64,000 nucleotides of DNA. Origin: Cliona cf. orientalis. Taxonomy: Eukaryota; Porifera; Demospongiae; Clionaida; Clionaidae. The stretch spans positions 4,574,135-4,638,134 of the forward strand of contig OZ005692.1 of NCBI GenBank assembly GCA_963930775.1, in the 5' to 3' direction. The translations under genes were made by a program, and so were the position numbers. Position 1 is the first letter of the stretch. Every line of letters begins with the position of its first letter. The notes below the pieces were generated by a model, which made no database searches, had not been told where the DNA came from, and saw only the letters and a program-made list of their open reading frames with translations. Positions 36,350 to 47,065 of the stretch are shown here, one piece after another.

Positions 36350-37053
36350 AGATATATTTTCTGTCGTTTGAACGCAGTGAATTAGAAGGAAAATATTCTC
36401 TTCGTTTCTGTGTATGCATGCATGCATTGTGTCTGGGAGATAATTGTTTGTTGTCACTGTCAACAGTGGAGACGCTGGGTTGTTTGTCTATATTACATGC
36501 ATGGACGGTTTGGCTCAGCTGGTGGGTATTTAAAGTGGATGCTTTGAGTGATAGTCACTCTCTCGGCGACTCCTACTCGTAGTGCAGCGCAGTTTTTCCC
36601 AGGTATGTACATAGATGCTATTATAATATCAGTGCATTGACTGCCCCATGTCTGTTTGTTTGAGTATCACATGCAGCTCTAATTGCAACTTACTGACAGA
36701 ACAGAGCTGAGCAGAGATCCACCTGAGCGGACTAGATCTACACTCTAATGGACAGAACTCACCCCTTTTTTGTTACCAGGGATGTTGTAACTCTTTTTCT
36801 TTCTGGGCTTTTCCTCTCTCACAGTTTTTCCTTAATCAAAGTTTTTTTATGTGTGAGAGATTTTTTCCCATGGGTATAGTTGGCCGCATACCCTAAAACT
36901 GTGTACAATCTGGTACACAATAATGTTTTCATTGGCCTACCCCAGCTTATTCCAGTCATTTTATGTAGCTGTTAATTTGTATGTGATAGCGTGTCAATGT
37001 GGTTGTTGTATTGTTGTGTTGTTGTGTGATGGACTTTTTCTGCACTCTCTGCA

Positions 37054-37144
37054 CTCTCTGTCGCCCGATACCCAATTATAATTGATTGTGAACATGTTGG
37101 TGAGTGGTTGCATGGGGTGCCATGCATGTAGTGGGATTAGATGA
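37054..37144 (+). repeat. YR retrotransposon direct repeat, copy B2
   Basis: Second copy of the repeat at 36259-36349; similarity ends at GGGATTAGATGA, which should mark the right end of the element. Confidence 0.75.
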
Positions 37145-37702
37145 GAGGAAAAGAAACACACTGGAACTCCACATGTACAGTGACATATCTTTCTCCTTCA
37201 AATTGTAACAATAATTGTTGTTGGAATAATAACTACAACAAATAATATTATTATCTGCTGCAGCTTAGTGCCTTCAGACACTGATGGTGCGCATAATATT
37301 TATACTATACGGCTGTAGGTACGTGTGGAACTCTCGCTAATTATAGATTATGGCCAATAAAAATGGCCTGCACAATCACACTAATATTATACCATTAGCT
37401 ATATCAGATTTTGTACTTTCATAATCACAGTTGATTCTGTTCCCAAAGTTTTCATTTGTTCCGTTAGGGGTACTGAGCAGCAGCTATCAACACTATAGCT
37501 AGGCAGATAGCTGCTGTGTTCGCGGATTTCAAACCTACATACCACTGTTTATAGTCACGCTCATTGTTATAATATAATAATAATAATAGGAATAGATAAC
37601 TAATACAGCTAGCTATAGATTTGTTGATAAACTCTTACTCCCATTATGTATACATGCATGTATTATGTCAAATATATTTGGGCGTGTTCATGAAACAACT
37701 TG
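37145..37702. other. Intergenic region upstream of kinase gene
   Basis: AT-rich with ATT microsatellite tracts (37240, 37570). It should contain the promoter of the plus-strand kinase gene that starts at 37703. No exon was seen. Confidence 0.4.
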
Positions 37703-40482
37703 ATGATGGCTGAACGACAGCAGAGACAGCGTCTACGTGCTCTGCGTAATAACCACGACATCGCAAGATTTATAGTACAAGGCAGAGCCACTGGAAAACA
37801 ACTGGGCGCTGGCTCCTATGGATCAGTGGAAGAGGTACTAAAAATGAAATAATTATTACTATAGTACAAACTGAGAATTTGAGCATCATTTCAAGTTCTG
37901 ATCTCCAGGTTGAAGTGAACGGGCTGGTATGTGCTGGAAAGAAGATTCATGATATTCTCATTGATGCTGCTAATGTTGGAGTGGAAAATATTGCTGGCAA
38001 GTATGTGCAGGAATGTCAGCTGATGTCTGACCTTCGTCACCCCAATATTACCCAGTTCCTGGGTGTGTGTTTCCTCCCCGACTGCCAACTCCCTGTGCTG
38101 CTGATGGAGAGACTGGATGGGAATCTCGATGATCTGATTGAAACAGTCCTCAACATCCCTCTAGCATTGAAGCAATCCATTCTGGAGGACGTGTCCAGGG
38201 GCCTTCTCTACCTGCACAAACACACTCCTCAAATCATCCACAGGGACCTGACGGCAAAGAATGTGCTGCTGACCTCCTATTTCATGGCTAAGATCACTGA
38301 CCTGGGGAACTCTCGTATCGTGAACCTACAGCCCGGCCAGCTAGATAGGACGCTGTCTCGATTACCAGGGACACTGGTCTACATGCCTCCCGAGGCTCTT
38401 TCATCATCATCTCGCTATGGCCCCAGCCTTGACATCTTCTCGTTTGGTCATCTGGCTCTCTTTACTCTCATACAGGTACAGTGCTAATAATTTGAAGGGG
38501 AGGGGGAGTGGGGATGGCCCAGGTGAATAGGGTAGCGTGATAGCCATATCCTTTTACTCATTTCTTATAATATAATTTTGTTGCCATAATCTAGAGTGCC
38601 ACTGCTAGCCAATAACTTACTGTATTATAGTGGCCACCCTCAGCCACCACTTTGAAATTCATCTAACAATGAAAATATCCTTGTATGTACTCAGGTGTTT
38701 CCTGGTGATCTCCGCTTAGAGCACACTTTTCCTGATCCCAACAATCCTAGACAGCTTGTGGGTCGTTCTGAACGGTAGATCGCCGAGGGACCTACTTTGA
38801 GTATCTAGAGAGAGAGCTGCACAGGGGGAGTGCAGGCTATCCTTTGGTGGGTGTGGTCAAGCAGTGTCTGGAGAATATCCCAGAAGAGAGGCCCACAGCT
38901 GAGCAGCTGGTGACAGCCTTGGAGGGAATAAAGGGAGATATTGAAGGATCTTGTGGTGAGCTGACTACGATGGATGCTGCAGGTGAAGACAGCGTTGGTA
39001 TTGAAAAAGAAGAGCAAAGATAAAGTTGATGAGCTGATAGCGAAGGAGGAGGAGATACAACAACTGCAACTGCAACTAGCTGTAAGGGTTGATAATAATT
39101 ATTATTATAGTAGCTGTGTATTATTTGCTTGGTTGGTTAATTGCGAGGATTATGGTGACATTGGAGGAATATTCTTTAATGTGACTGATTTTTTCTGCTA
39201 ACACAGGAAGCTAATGAGCTACGTGAACAAGAGGCACGACAAAAGAATGATGAAATCCAGCAAAAGAGTGCTCAGTTGGAGCAGATTCAGGTACTGAACC
39301 CTATTCACACGCAAGTGTGTGTCCCACTCCCAATCCTTTTCCTCCTCCTTGTCCAACAAGACCACAGTGTGTGTATGGCTGTGGTTTACGTTGAGGTGAC
39401 CTTTTTGCAGGCACCGTATATGGTATCCCGGGTAAGCGCCCATGGGCATTTTGGTCCGCATGGGCACTAACCCAGGATGTAACTGCCATGTGTTTGTATA
39501 GAAGCTGCTACACTGGTACATGGGCACTTATATCCAGGAGTGGGCACTTGCTGAGGACACTATGATAAATACTAATTCTTAATATTTCCGCAGATATGCC
39601 CAAAAAACACAAATTTGTCAACCCTATACCATTTTGATGTATGGTTTAGTACTTGCAAAACGTTATTTAAGGCCATTATTTGTAATAATTATTACCATCA
39701 AACTCTTAAGTGCATGTGCTAAATAAAATTAGGAGGAAAATACAAGACTGCTGGCAGATCTCCAGCAGAAAGATGTGCAACTAGAGCATCATGTGACTAC
39801 AGTCCAGCAACTGACCAGTCAACTGAAGGAGAGGGAGGGTAGACTCAGACAGAGAGAGGAAGAGCTGCAGCAGAAAGACACTCAGATACTACAAAAGGAT
39901 GAAGAAATTCAACAAAAAAGTACCGACAACAGCAGACTCCAGAGAGAAATACAAAGATTGCAGGTTGGCATAAAAGTTGCTGGTTATAACATTTTCAAGT
40001 GTACAAGCTTTCCAAGGCAAAAGGCAATAAGTATTCAAAATTAGGCTGTTGTGTTTCTCTTGAAAAGTTTTGTTATTTTGAGGTCAGGGCTGGGTCAGAT
40101 TTATATTTGAGCATGCACAAATGACCTAGGATAATTATCATTTACACAAGCTGATCTGAGGTAAGGGCAGCCCGGCCAGAAACAGAAATATTAATATTAA
40201 GTTGAAGTGGCCATGGCATTATTTTCTTTATGCAATGTTTCCTTACAGGAGTCTTTGCTGAGGGCAACACAGCATTCTGGTGCTGAACAAAGACCAACAG
40301 TAAAGGTAACAGCTACATTAAAATTAACGTAATAATTGCCAGGGCTATGTTATTAATAATAATTATTACAGACATCACCGTCAGAATTGAATCTCCAACT
40401 GAAGGTGAAGTGGAGGAAGGGGAAGGACTTGCCTTTTGGAATATATTCATACCCAAACTACTACTCCACTGGGCAGGACTTA
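37703..40482 (+). pseudogene. Protein kinase-coiled coil protein (kinase/Kelch family), frameshifted
   Basis: Exon 1 (37703-37834) begins MMAERQQRQRLRALRNN and contains the glycine loop LGAGSYGSVEE. Exon 2 (37909-38475) has the lysine in CAGKKIH, HPNITQFLGVC, the catalytic loop IIHRDLTAKNVLL, KITDLGNSR (DLG in place of DFG) and MPPEAL. Exon 3 (from 38695) loses frame near 38775, and a second shift lies near 38970. Coiled-coil exons follow at ~39000-39081, 39207-39290, 39732-39963 and 40249-40305, with Glu/Gln heptads such as EEELQQKDTQILQKDEEIQQ. The last piece (~40371-40482) begins a Kelch-like strand and stops. The family normally ends in Kelch repeats on the same strand; here they are absent or inverted. 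The frame shifts make function unlikely. Confidence 0.7.
39420..39560. repeat. Short MITE-like element in coiled-coil intron
   Basis: The left end is TATCCCGGGTAAGCGCCCAT and the right end contains GTGGGCACTTGCTGAGGACA. It belongs to the short family at 6973 and 21357. It lies between two coiled-coil exons. Confidence 0.45.
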
Positions 40483-40489
40483 ACGTGAC

Positions 40490-40650
40490 CACTCTTCCTT
40501 TATGCTAGGTATACCTAGACTGCGTACTTCGTCTAGGACGACCCTTACCATTTAGCAAAGGAGGGTTGCGACGGACGGACGGACAGACGGACAAAAATCG
40601 CCAAACAATTGCAGTAACCCTCCGCCTACGCTTTGCGGCGAGGGTTAATT
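40490..40650. repeat. Repeat with GGACGGACGGACAGACGGAC tract
   Basis: A short dispersed-looking block with TAGACTGCGTACTTCGTCTA hairpin and a GACG tetramer run, ending CCTCCGCCTACGC...GCGAGGGTTA. A related end (CCCTCCGCCAGTGAGGGTTA) is at ~6016. It truncates the Kelch start of the preceding pseudogene. Confidence 0.45.
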
Positions 40651-40840
40651 ATGAACCATGCAAGTAACAGGTTAATGTTACTTGGTATATTATACATATT
40701 TGATTAATTCTTATTATTAAATGTACAATCATATTATTATGGCACACTGTGTGCATGGCTACTGTTCTGATGCTATGTCTACTCGTTGCCCACCACCAGC
40801 CACATATAAGTCCCCACTGGGGAGAACTGTACAGGTACAC

Positions 40841-41640
40841 TCATATCGTTGAATATATAGGTAGCTCCCCAGCCTTGACCCAGCTCCTGCTGCTAGGTTG
40901 ATAATGGTTAATGGCTCTGCTCCCATATCCTCCACCAACTACCAGCAGGGCTCCATTGAAGGCCAAGGCAGTGGAGTAGTTCAGTGGTGTATCAGGTAGT
41001 GACTGCCATGGTGATGGTGTGGGTGGAGCACTTGCACTAGCTGGTTGGGAAACAGCTTGAGAGATGAGGTCATCCAAACACACACTGAACACTTTCTTGG
41101 ATGGTGCAAATCCCTCAGTGTAGCCACCCAAGAGATAACACATGTTACCAATGATAGCTGGTAGTGAATCAGAAAGTGGCTGAGGTAGTGATACAGCATG
41201 GTACCATTGTGTTGAATCAGTGTCCAGGATCTCAACTATTGAGAGATGAGTATTATCACCATAACCTCCCATTACCACCAACCACCTGTTGTTGTGGGCA
41301 GTTACTGAGGGTGAGCGGCATGCTGTGGTCATTGGAGGTAAGGGGTGAGTCCATCTTTTTGACTGTTCATTCCACACCCCCAGCTTATTGGTCACCTTGC
41401 CAGTTTGTGGATCCCACCCACCGACCAGTACTAGCTGGTTGTTGACAACAGCCATGGAGAACCAGTTGCATGTATATGGAGGTAGTGTATCATAGGAGTC
41501 CTGTTTAGGATCATAGACCATCACTGTTTGTTTCTCCCTATCTGATGCATCCCCTCCTCCAATGTACACCTTCTCTTTGAACATCACTATTCTGTGCAGC
41601 TGTTGCAACTTGCCAGTCTGTGTTTACATGGCACCTACCT
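40841..41640 (-). pseudogene. Kelch beta-propeller fragment
   Basis: One open frame of about 255 codons with five to six Kelch blades: VYIGGGDASD, LVLVGGWDPQ, LVVMGGYGDN, CYLLGGYTEG and LLVVGGGYGS, each followed by the spaced aromatic and Trp residues of the blade. It lacks the N-terminal coiled coil and kinase of the family, and a stop lies just upstream at ~41623. Its orientation is opposite to the adjacent kinase-coiled coil gene, so either an inversion separated the two or it is the remains of another gene. The frame itself is intact, so it could still be expressed as a short Kelch protein. Confidence 0.65.
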
Positions 41641-42119
41641 CAACTACATGACTGATTGCCATTCTGTGCTTTGCTGGTCAGTTGTCAATGCAGTAACAGT
41701 GTAAACAGGCAGTGGCTCTCAAGTGCATAATTCTGTTGACAGAGGCTTTTAGTTTATATAGTGGCATATACTATAGCCAGATGCCTTCTCCCAACTCTTA
41801 GATCACTGACTCTAAGGAGAACAGCTAGTACCAGAACCCTGTTTAGGTGCAGGGTATGTAGTTCAGTAGTACCACAACCCTATAACAGTTCAGGTGCAGG
41901 GTATGTAGCTAGTTCAATACTCCTGGCATTGTACATGCATAGTATTATGCACAGTGAGCCATGCTATTATTATATGCATGCATGTAGCGGTGAGGGTTCT
42001 GCACTCCTGTGCATTCATTCATCTAGTACTTTTCTTCTACGGAAGCACTGTTGGCATGGAAACCACCCAGGACAAATTGAAGCAGATACCTTTGTTCTTT
42101 GATCTCTGCTGTGCTTGAA

Positions 42120-42245
42120 AATGTTCAAAAACACTGGAGAGAGAGAGTGGGGGAGAAAGAGAGAGAGAGAGATCCATGCAGAGGGAGGGAGGGAAAGAGA
42201 GATGGAGAGAGAGGGAGGGAAGGAGGGAGAGAGAGAGAGTCGAGG
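42120..42245. repeat. GA-rich microsatellite
   Basis: An almost pure purine run of GAGAG and GGGA units on the plus strand. It generates several false open frames. Similar tracts occur at 47990-48090 and 48485-48540. Confidence 0.8.
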
Positions 42246-42315
42246 GAAAAAGAATGCATGTGTGTACATGTATGTGTTGGTGGGGAGGGAGTGGTGACAT
42301 TTCCATACTAATCTT

Positions 42316-42486
42316 ACCATCCTCCAGTGTTGTCATCTTGATCCCCCAGTCCAGTATCCCAATATCCACCTTGACAGAGTCCAGCATCTCAAACAGCTCA
42401 CTCACACACAAATCATCCTTCCCAAGTTTGTAGTTACACAAATCTACAGTCACATACACAATGATCGTGTAGCTAACATGCATCAT
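42316..42486 (-). CDS. Possible exon of unknown protein
   Basis: Translates as YTIIVYVTVDLCNYKLGKDD and VKVDIGILDWGIKMTTLED, ending at a possible donor at 42316 (GGTAAGATT). The composition is coding-like and the ATG at 42486 could be a start. No family is recognised. It lies between two Kelch-family relics and may be unrelated to them. Confidence 0.3.
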
Positions 42487-43236
42487 CCTATTTTAGGAAT
42501 CCCATTCAAAAACTAAAGTTTTGGCCTATATGCATGCATAACTAAGGACTCTCATACTGACTGAATAATGCTTTCTGTCAATTTTATACCTAATCAATAT
42601 CAAGACCACCCCCTTCCCTCTCCCCTCCTCCAAGGAATGAACAATCTGAGCCCTCCGCTCCAGATACGGTCACCAAGCAAGCATACGAGGTACGAACGTA
42701 TGTACATGTAGGACACTTCAGTACTGAGGGCTCCTCCCTTTTATATCATCTTTCTTGTGTCTTTGCAGGAATCCAGCACAGCTGTCAGGATGTTGGTTCT
42801 AGAAGCCTGACTGTCCTTCGCTCGATGATGTACAGTGGAGAGCTGAGATTTGAGAAGAGAACAAGTTCCGCCATTGTAGAGGGAGGGGTACATGGACTAC
42901 ACTCGTAAGTCATGATGATGTCTTATTGTATAACATTAATCTGCTGAATGTTGATAGGTATTAGACAAAGATTATTCTAGCTAGTGGCAGCATCAAACTC
43001 AATACATGCTTTGAATAATTATTATGCAATCCTACTTCTTCTTGTATCGATAATAATAATAATAATATTATAGCTACAAATGATCAAAAAAGGACTCACA
43101 AGTGGACCGTATAACTGGTACATCAGCAATTTGTCTCCATACTCTGGCTTTGTCTTTCAAAGATGTTCTCTGAATTTTTGCTTCCAATGAACTTGGAAGA
43201 CAAGACTGGAGGAGAGCATTCACTGAACAGGTTTAG

Positions 43237-44200
43237 CTACGCTGATTTGACATAAAGACGGTCCTCAACTCCACCCACCATATAAAGTTGATCTCCACAG
43301 ACTGTTGCTGATACCCAGTACATTGGGTGAGGTAGATCAGCAGCAGTGGACCACTGGCGAGTCTCAGTATCCATCACTTTAACTGTCGATAGCGCTCTGC
43401 CATCTTCCCGTCCTCCAGCCACAACCAGTGCGGTTCCATTGCACAGTGGGGTTGTCATCCTTCTCTTTGTTGGCATGGGTGGGAATTGCTGAGTCCATCT
43501 CCTACCACTGCCTTTGCTAGTGAGGCTGAATAATTCATTGTAATAATTAGGGTAGGCACCTCCCCCAACAGTGGTCAGCCAGCCATTGATGACTGCTATT
43601 GAGCAATACTTATTAGCACAGTCTGGTAGTTGAGACCAGCTGTCACTGATAACATCATAGGAATAAATATTTACAGTATTGCTGTTTATAGCATATACTG
43701 TGTTACCATCCACAACAGTGTTAGCTACACCTTCTGTACATTCTACACGGTGCCCTCTTTCCCTCCCTCCACCGCAGTTTGAAGCTGGTCAGCTCTGTTC
43801 CTCTGCTGCTGGCTTTCGTCTTTTCCTGCTCTTTCTAAGTTGCTGTTCCAGTTCAGTGATTCGTCTCTCAAACTGAGCTAGCTACCACTTGTTCACTTGC
43901 TTCTAGCTGCTGATTTACACGTCCAAGTTGTTTCTCTTTTTCCTCTTTTAGTCGAGCATTTTGTACCTGTCTAAGTTGCTGATTCAATAGTCCAATCTGT
44001 CTCTCTCCTTCCTCTGATTGCAGTCAATCTTCTCTGTGTACACTGGTTTATCTTGAACAGCTTCTAGAGGCATGTAGACATCAGTGCCGGGACACATGGT
44101 GTTGGTGAAGCAATTTGCTTGAGGAGTCGCGAGGCCTTGCCATACCAAAGTCGGTCACTTTGGCTCTCACATTACCGATCAGCAACACATTGCACATGCA
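43237..44200 (-). pseudogene. Kinase-coiled coil-Kelch relic
   Basis: Read on the minus strand: a kinase remnant at ~44200-44030 (NVLLIGNVRAKVTDFGMARP, then frame loss within TDVYMPLEAV), a coiled-coil remnant at ~44010-43790 with KEEKEKQLGRVNQQLEA, and a Kelch piece at 43713-43237 (WLTTVGGGAYP, LVVAGGREDG, LYMVGGVEDR). The order matches the full-length kinase/coiled-coil/Kelch architecture, but the kinase N-lobe is missing and frames are broken. It is a second, more eroded copy of the family in this locus. Confidence 0.6.
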
Positions 44201-44734
44201 GCATTATTATAGGAACCACCGTAGTACCAAATATAGCAAAAAGTTTCCATATAGATTCTCTATAATAAAAGTCCGAATGAATAATTATATAAAATAACAA
44301 AAGAAGGAAAAGGAAGGGCATTAAGGGAGTGACTAAATAGCATTTAAGCTAGTAAAACATCACAAATTATTTGCTCACAAGCATAGGCATGTTTGTAGGC
44401 CATCTGTTGATGTTGTTCATTTCCTGTTTATCATTTTGATGGCAGTTGCAGGTGGTAATTATCTATCCATCACTACTCGCAATTCCCACTGTTGTTGTTT
44501 TAGTATAAGATTAGCTATAGAATAATTAGATTAACTGCCGGTAGTTGATTGTACAGGTGAAAGTGCACATAGATTCTAAAAAAAATATTAGACCATAGCT
44601 AGCTACTTATGTAATATCTAGTCCAAGCAAAATCTACAAGAGTATAAATAGCTACTAGCTTCATGTACATGATTTGAACTATTGGACAGAAAAATAGCTA
44701 CTAGCTAGCTAACAGCTACAACATTGCTCTCTAC
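44201..44734. other. Intergenic spacer
   Basis: AT-rich, with no exon or repeat recognised. It should contain the promoter of the plus-strand membrane-protein gene that starts at 44735. Confidence 0.4.
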
Positions 44735-46198
44735 ATGATCATAATGATGATTGGAATGTTCAAGCTTCTGAGCTTTGCAACACTTGCCGCTCATGTCTAC
44801 CTTACAGAGTCAGGACCTGTCAATGTTCTCACCTACAATAATCATCTCCCTACAAGTGATCATAATGCTTCTGTCCCAGAGTGTCGCTATACCTGGCAGT
44901 TTTTCAATACTTCATCTAAAAAGTGCGAATGTGGCAGTGACATACACGGAGCTATCTTGTGCAACGACACCACCAATGATATTCGCCTTCTTGGGTGCCA
45001 CTGTATGGTGCTGAACACCAATACAGGCCAGTTTGAGGCTGGAAAATGCTTCATTGGATGCACCGGTAGTTTCCGTACACTGTCGCACAAAGATAGGATA
45101 TACAATCCTGTACCCAAAGATCCTTCCAAACTAAATGAATGGATGTGTTTGAGTCTGAACATGAATGGGACAATGTGTGGAAACTGCCTGCCAGGATATA
45201 GTCGAAGAGTGTACTCCTACGATCTCAGCTGCCGCCAATGCTCTTCAAGTCGATTTCAGAACATTATGAAATTTTTGGCTGCATCATTTGGCCCACTCAC
45301 TTTGTTTTATGTGCTAGTTGTGGTTTTTAAAATCAGTGCTACGTCACCAAAACTAAGTTCCTATGTGATTTTTAGCCAATGGATAGCTGAGCCACTTAAT
45401 GTAAGGGTAGTACTTCGTGTTCTTCAAGAATATCCAAGCATTGATGTTTTGAGTCGGCTCTTAGCTACTTTCAGCCTATGGAGTATGGAACCTGGATTTT
45501 TTTTCGCACACTCTATGGACCAATATGTTTGGATGTCCCAATGCTACTAACGCTTGCGCTGGACTTTACAGCCGCCTTTTATTCACTGTTTCTGATCGTA
45601 TTGACCTACTTGCTGATTGAGCTTCACTCAAGAAATACCAAAGTTATGTCTGTCTATGGAAACTCATTGAACGCATCCTTACCTTCTTTGAGGAAAACTG
45701 GAGCATGAAAGCCTCAATGGTGGACATCTTTTCCACATTAATTTTTTCTTACTCTCATACACCAAGCTTTTTAGCATATCCTTTACCTTACTGATTCCGA
45801 CTACACTCCACGATATTCATGGCCACAAGATTGGCCTTTTTCTCTACTACGATACCAGCATACGGTACTTTGGCAGAGAGCATCTACCCTATGGAATCAC
45901 TGCTATTGTAGTTTTGTTCATATTTGTCATCACTCCCACCCTCTTTCTTGCTCTCTACCCCTTTAAGTGGTTTCACCGCTGTCTAAACTGCTGTAGAATC
46001 AGGAATCCAGCGATCCACACTTTTGCCGACTGCTACCTAGGTTGGTTTAAGGACGGAACGCAACCAGGTACTGGAGATCGTCGCTTTGTCATGAGGATGT
46101 ACTTAGGAGTACGGATATTCTTATACATCTTTTATGCTTTTGCCCTCGACCTGTATGTCTATGCATTTGGCACCGTAGCGCTGATATCTGATATATAA
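44735..46198 (+). pseudogene. Cys-rich multi-pass membrane protein related to the Pmp receptors, frameshifted
   Basis: The product begins with a hydrophobic signal (MIGMFKLLSFATLAAHVYL), then a Cys-rich ectodomain (SSKKCECGSDIHGAILC, MNGTMCGNCLPGYS) and membrane helices (FGPLTLFYVLVVVFKI, LTLALDFTAAFYSLFLIVLT, ITAIVVLFIFVITPTLFLAL). The order MCGNC - membrane domain parallels the Pmp genes at 658-2950, but no Pmp repeats precede it. The frame breaks at a T8 run (45496-45503), again near 45660 and near 45755. At least three indels argue for a pseudogene rather than homopolymer error alone. Confidence 0.7.
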
Positions 46199-47065
46199 TT
46201 CAATCATGATCGTTGACATATTCATTAGCAAAGATCTTGATATTATTATTAAATTAACAATCCAGCTGATTAGGTTCCATTATTATGTTTTCACCTTGAT
46301 TTTTGATGCTCTTGTATATAAAAAATCTGTGCACACACTATTAATATTATAAGGTTGTCATTCATACATTGTTTAACATAATCCCTATAATATTATTGTA
46401 ATGTACTCCTGATATAGCTTATTGACTCCGGAGTCCCAACTAGAATAAAAAAAACTAAATTACCCCATTGGTATGGTAGCTACACCTTATTAGCCTAAAG
46501 GGTGTCTTGCTCACATACTGGTATAATAATATTATTATTATGCCAGACCCTTCAATATGGTGTACATAGTATGCATGTGTTGGGTTGCTGGCCATGGGAG
46601 AAACACTTCTTGGATAATCTCTGTTATGATAGTCTCACTTCCGTTGGGAATCAACTCAATTGCAAACAATGATTAATATTATATTATTGGCATACAATGC
46701 ATTCATATAGCATAGACTCTGATACTAGATCTGCATAACAGTTCAGTTTACAATAATTCACTTTGATGTAGTCACGTAGGATTCACGTGCACCGCAAAAA
46801 ACCCATTAATTCAGATAGTCATGTTTATAATACTATTATACACGTGCTAGCTATACTATTAGCTAGATTAACACTCCACAAATAATTAAAATTTAGCCAC
46901 AGCTTAGATAGGAATATGTAAAAATAATTAAAGTCAGCCACAGCTTAGATAGGAATATATAAAAAAAATTTGCCTATGTGCACCTCACAATACTATGAAA
47001 AAAGGAATTACTGTAACATGTGTAGTTTCATAAAAATGTTTGATAAGGTCTCATGCACTAATGCA
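46199..47065. other. Intergenic region between convergent genes
   Basis: AT-rich and without exons. A ~45-bp unit (AAAATTTAGCCACAGCTTAG) is directly repeated at ~46886 and ~46929. It should carry the 3' UTRs of the flanking convergent genes. Confidence 0.4.

Larger units (their letters stand above)
32768..37144 (+). mobile_element. Decayed tyrosine-recombinase retrotransposon (DIRS/Ngaro type)
   Basis: In order: a CCHC zinc-knuckle ORF, reverse transcriptase, RNase H, a minisatellite, a tyrosine recombinase and a direct repeat (about 36259-36349 and 37054-37144). RT-RNase H plus tyrosine recombinase defines the YR retrotransposons, and the internal direct repeat fits the split-direct-repeat end of Ngaro-type elements. 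The matching left (A1) repeat was not found: the element starts at 32768 one base before the first ATG, suggesting 5' truncation. Several frameshifts show it is dead. Confidence 0.75.

Noticed and set aside
42037..42486. 149-codon minus-strand frame continuing into a purine/pyrimidine tract
   Set aside because: The C-terminal two thirds are translated microsatellite; only the first ~57 codons look coding, with a donor site at their end.
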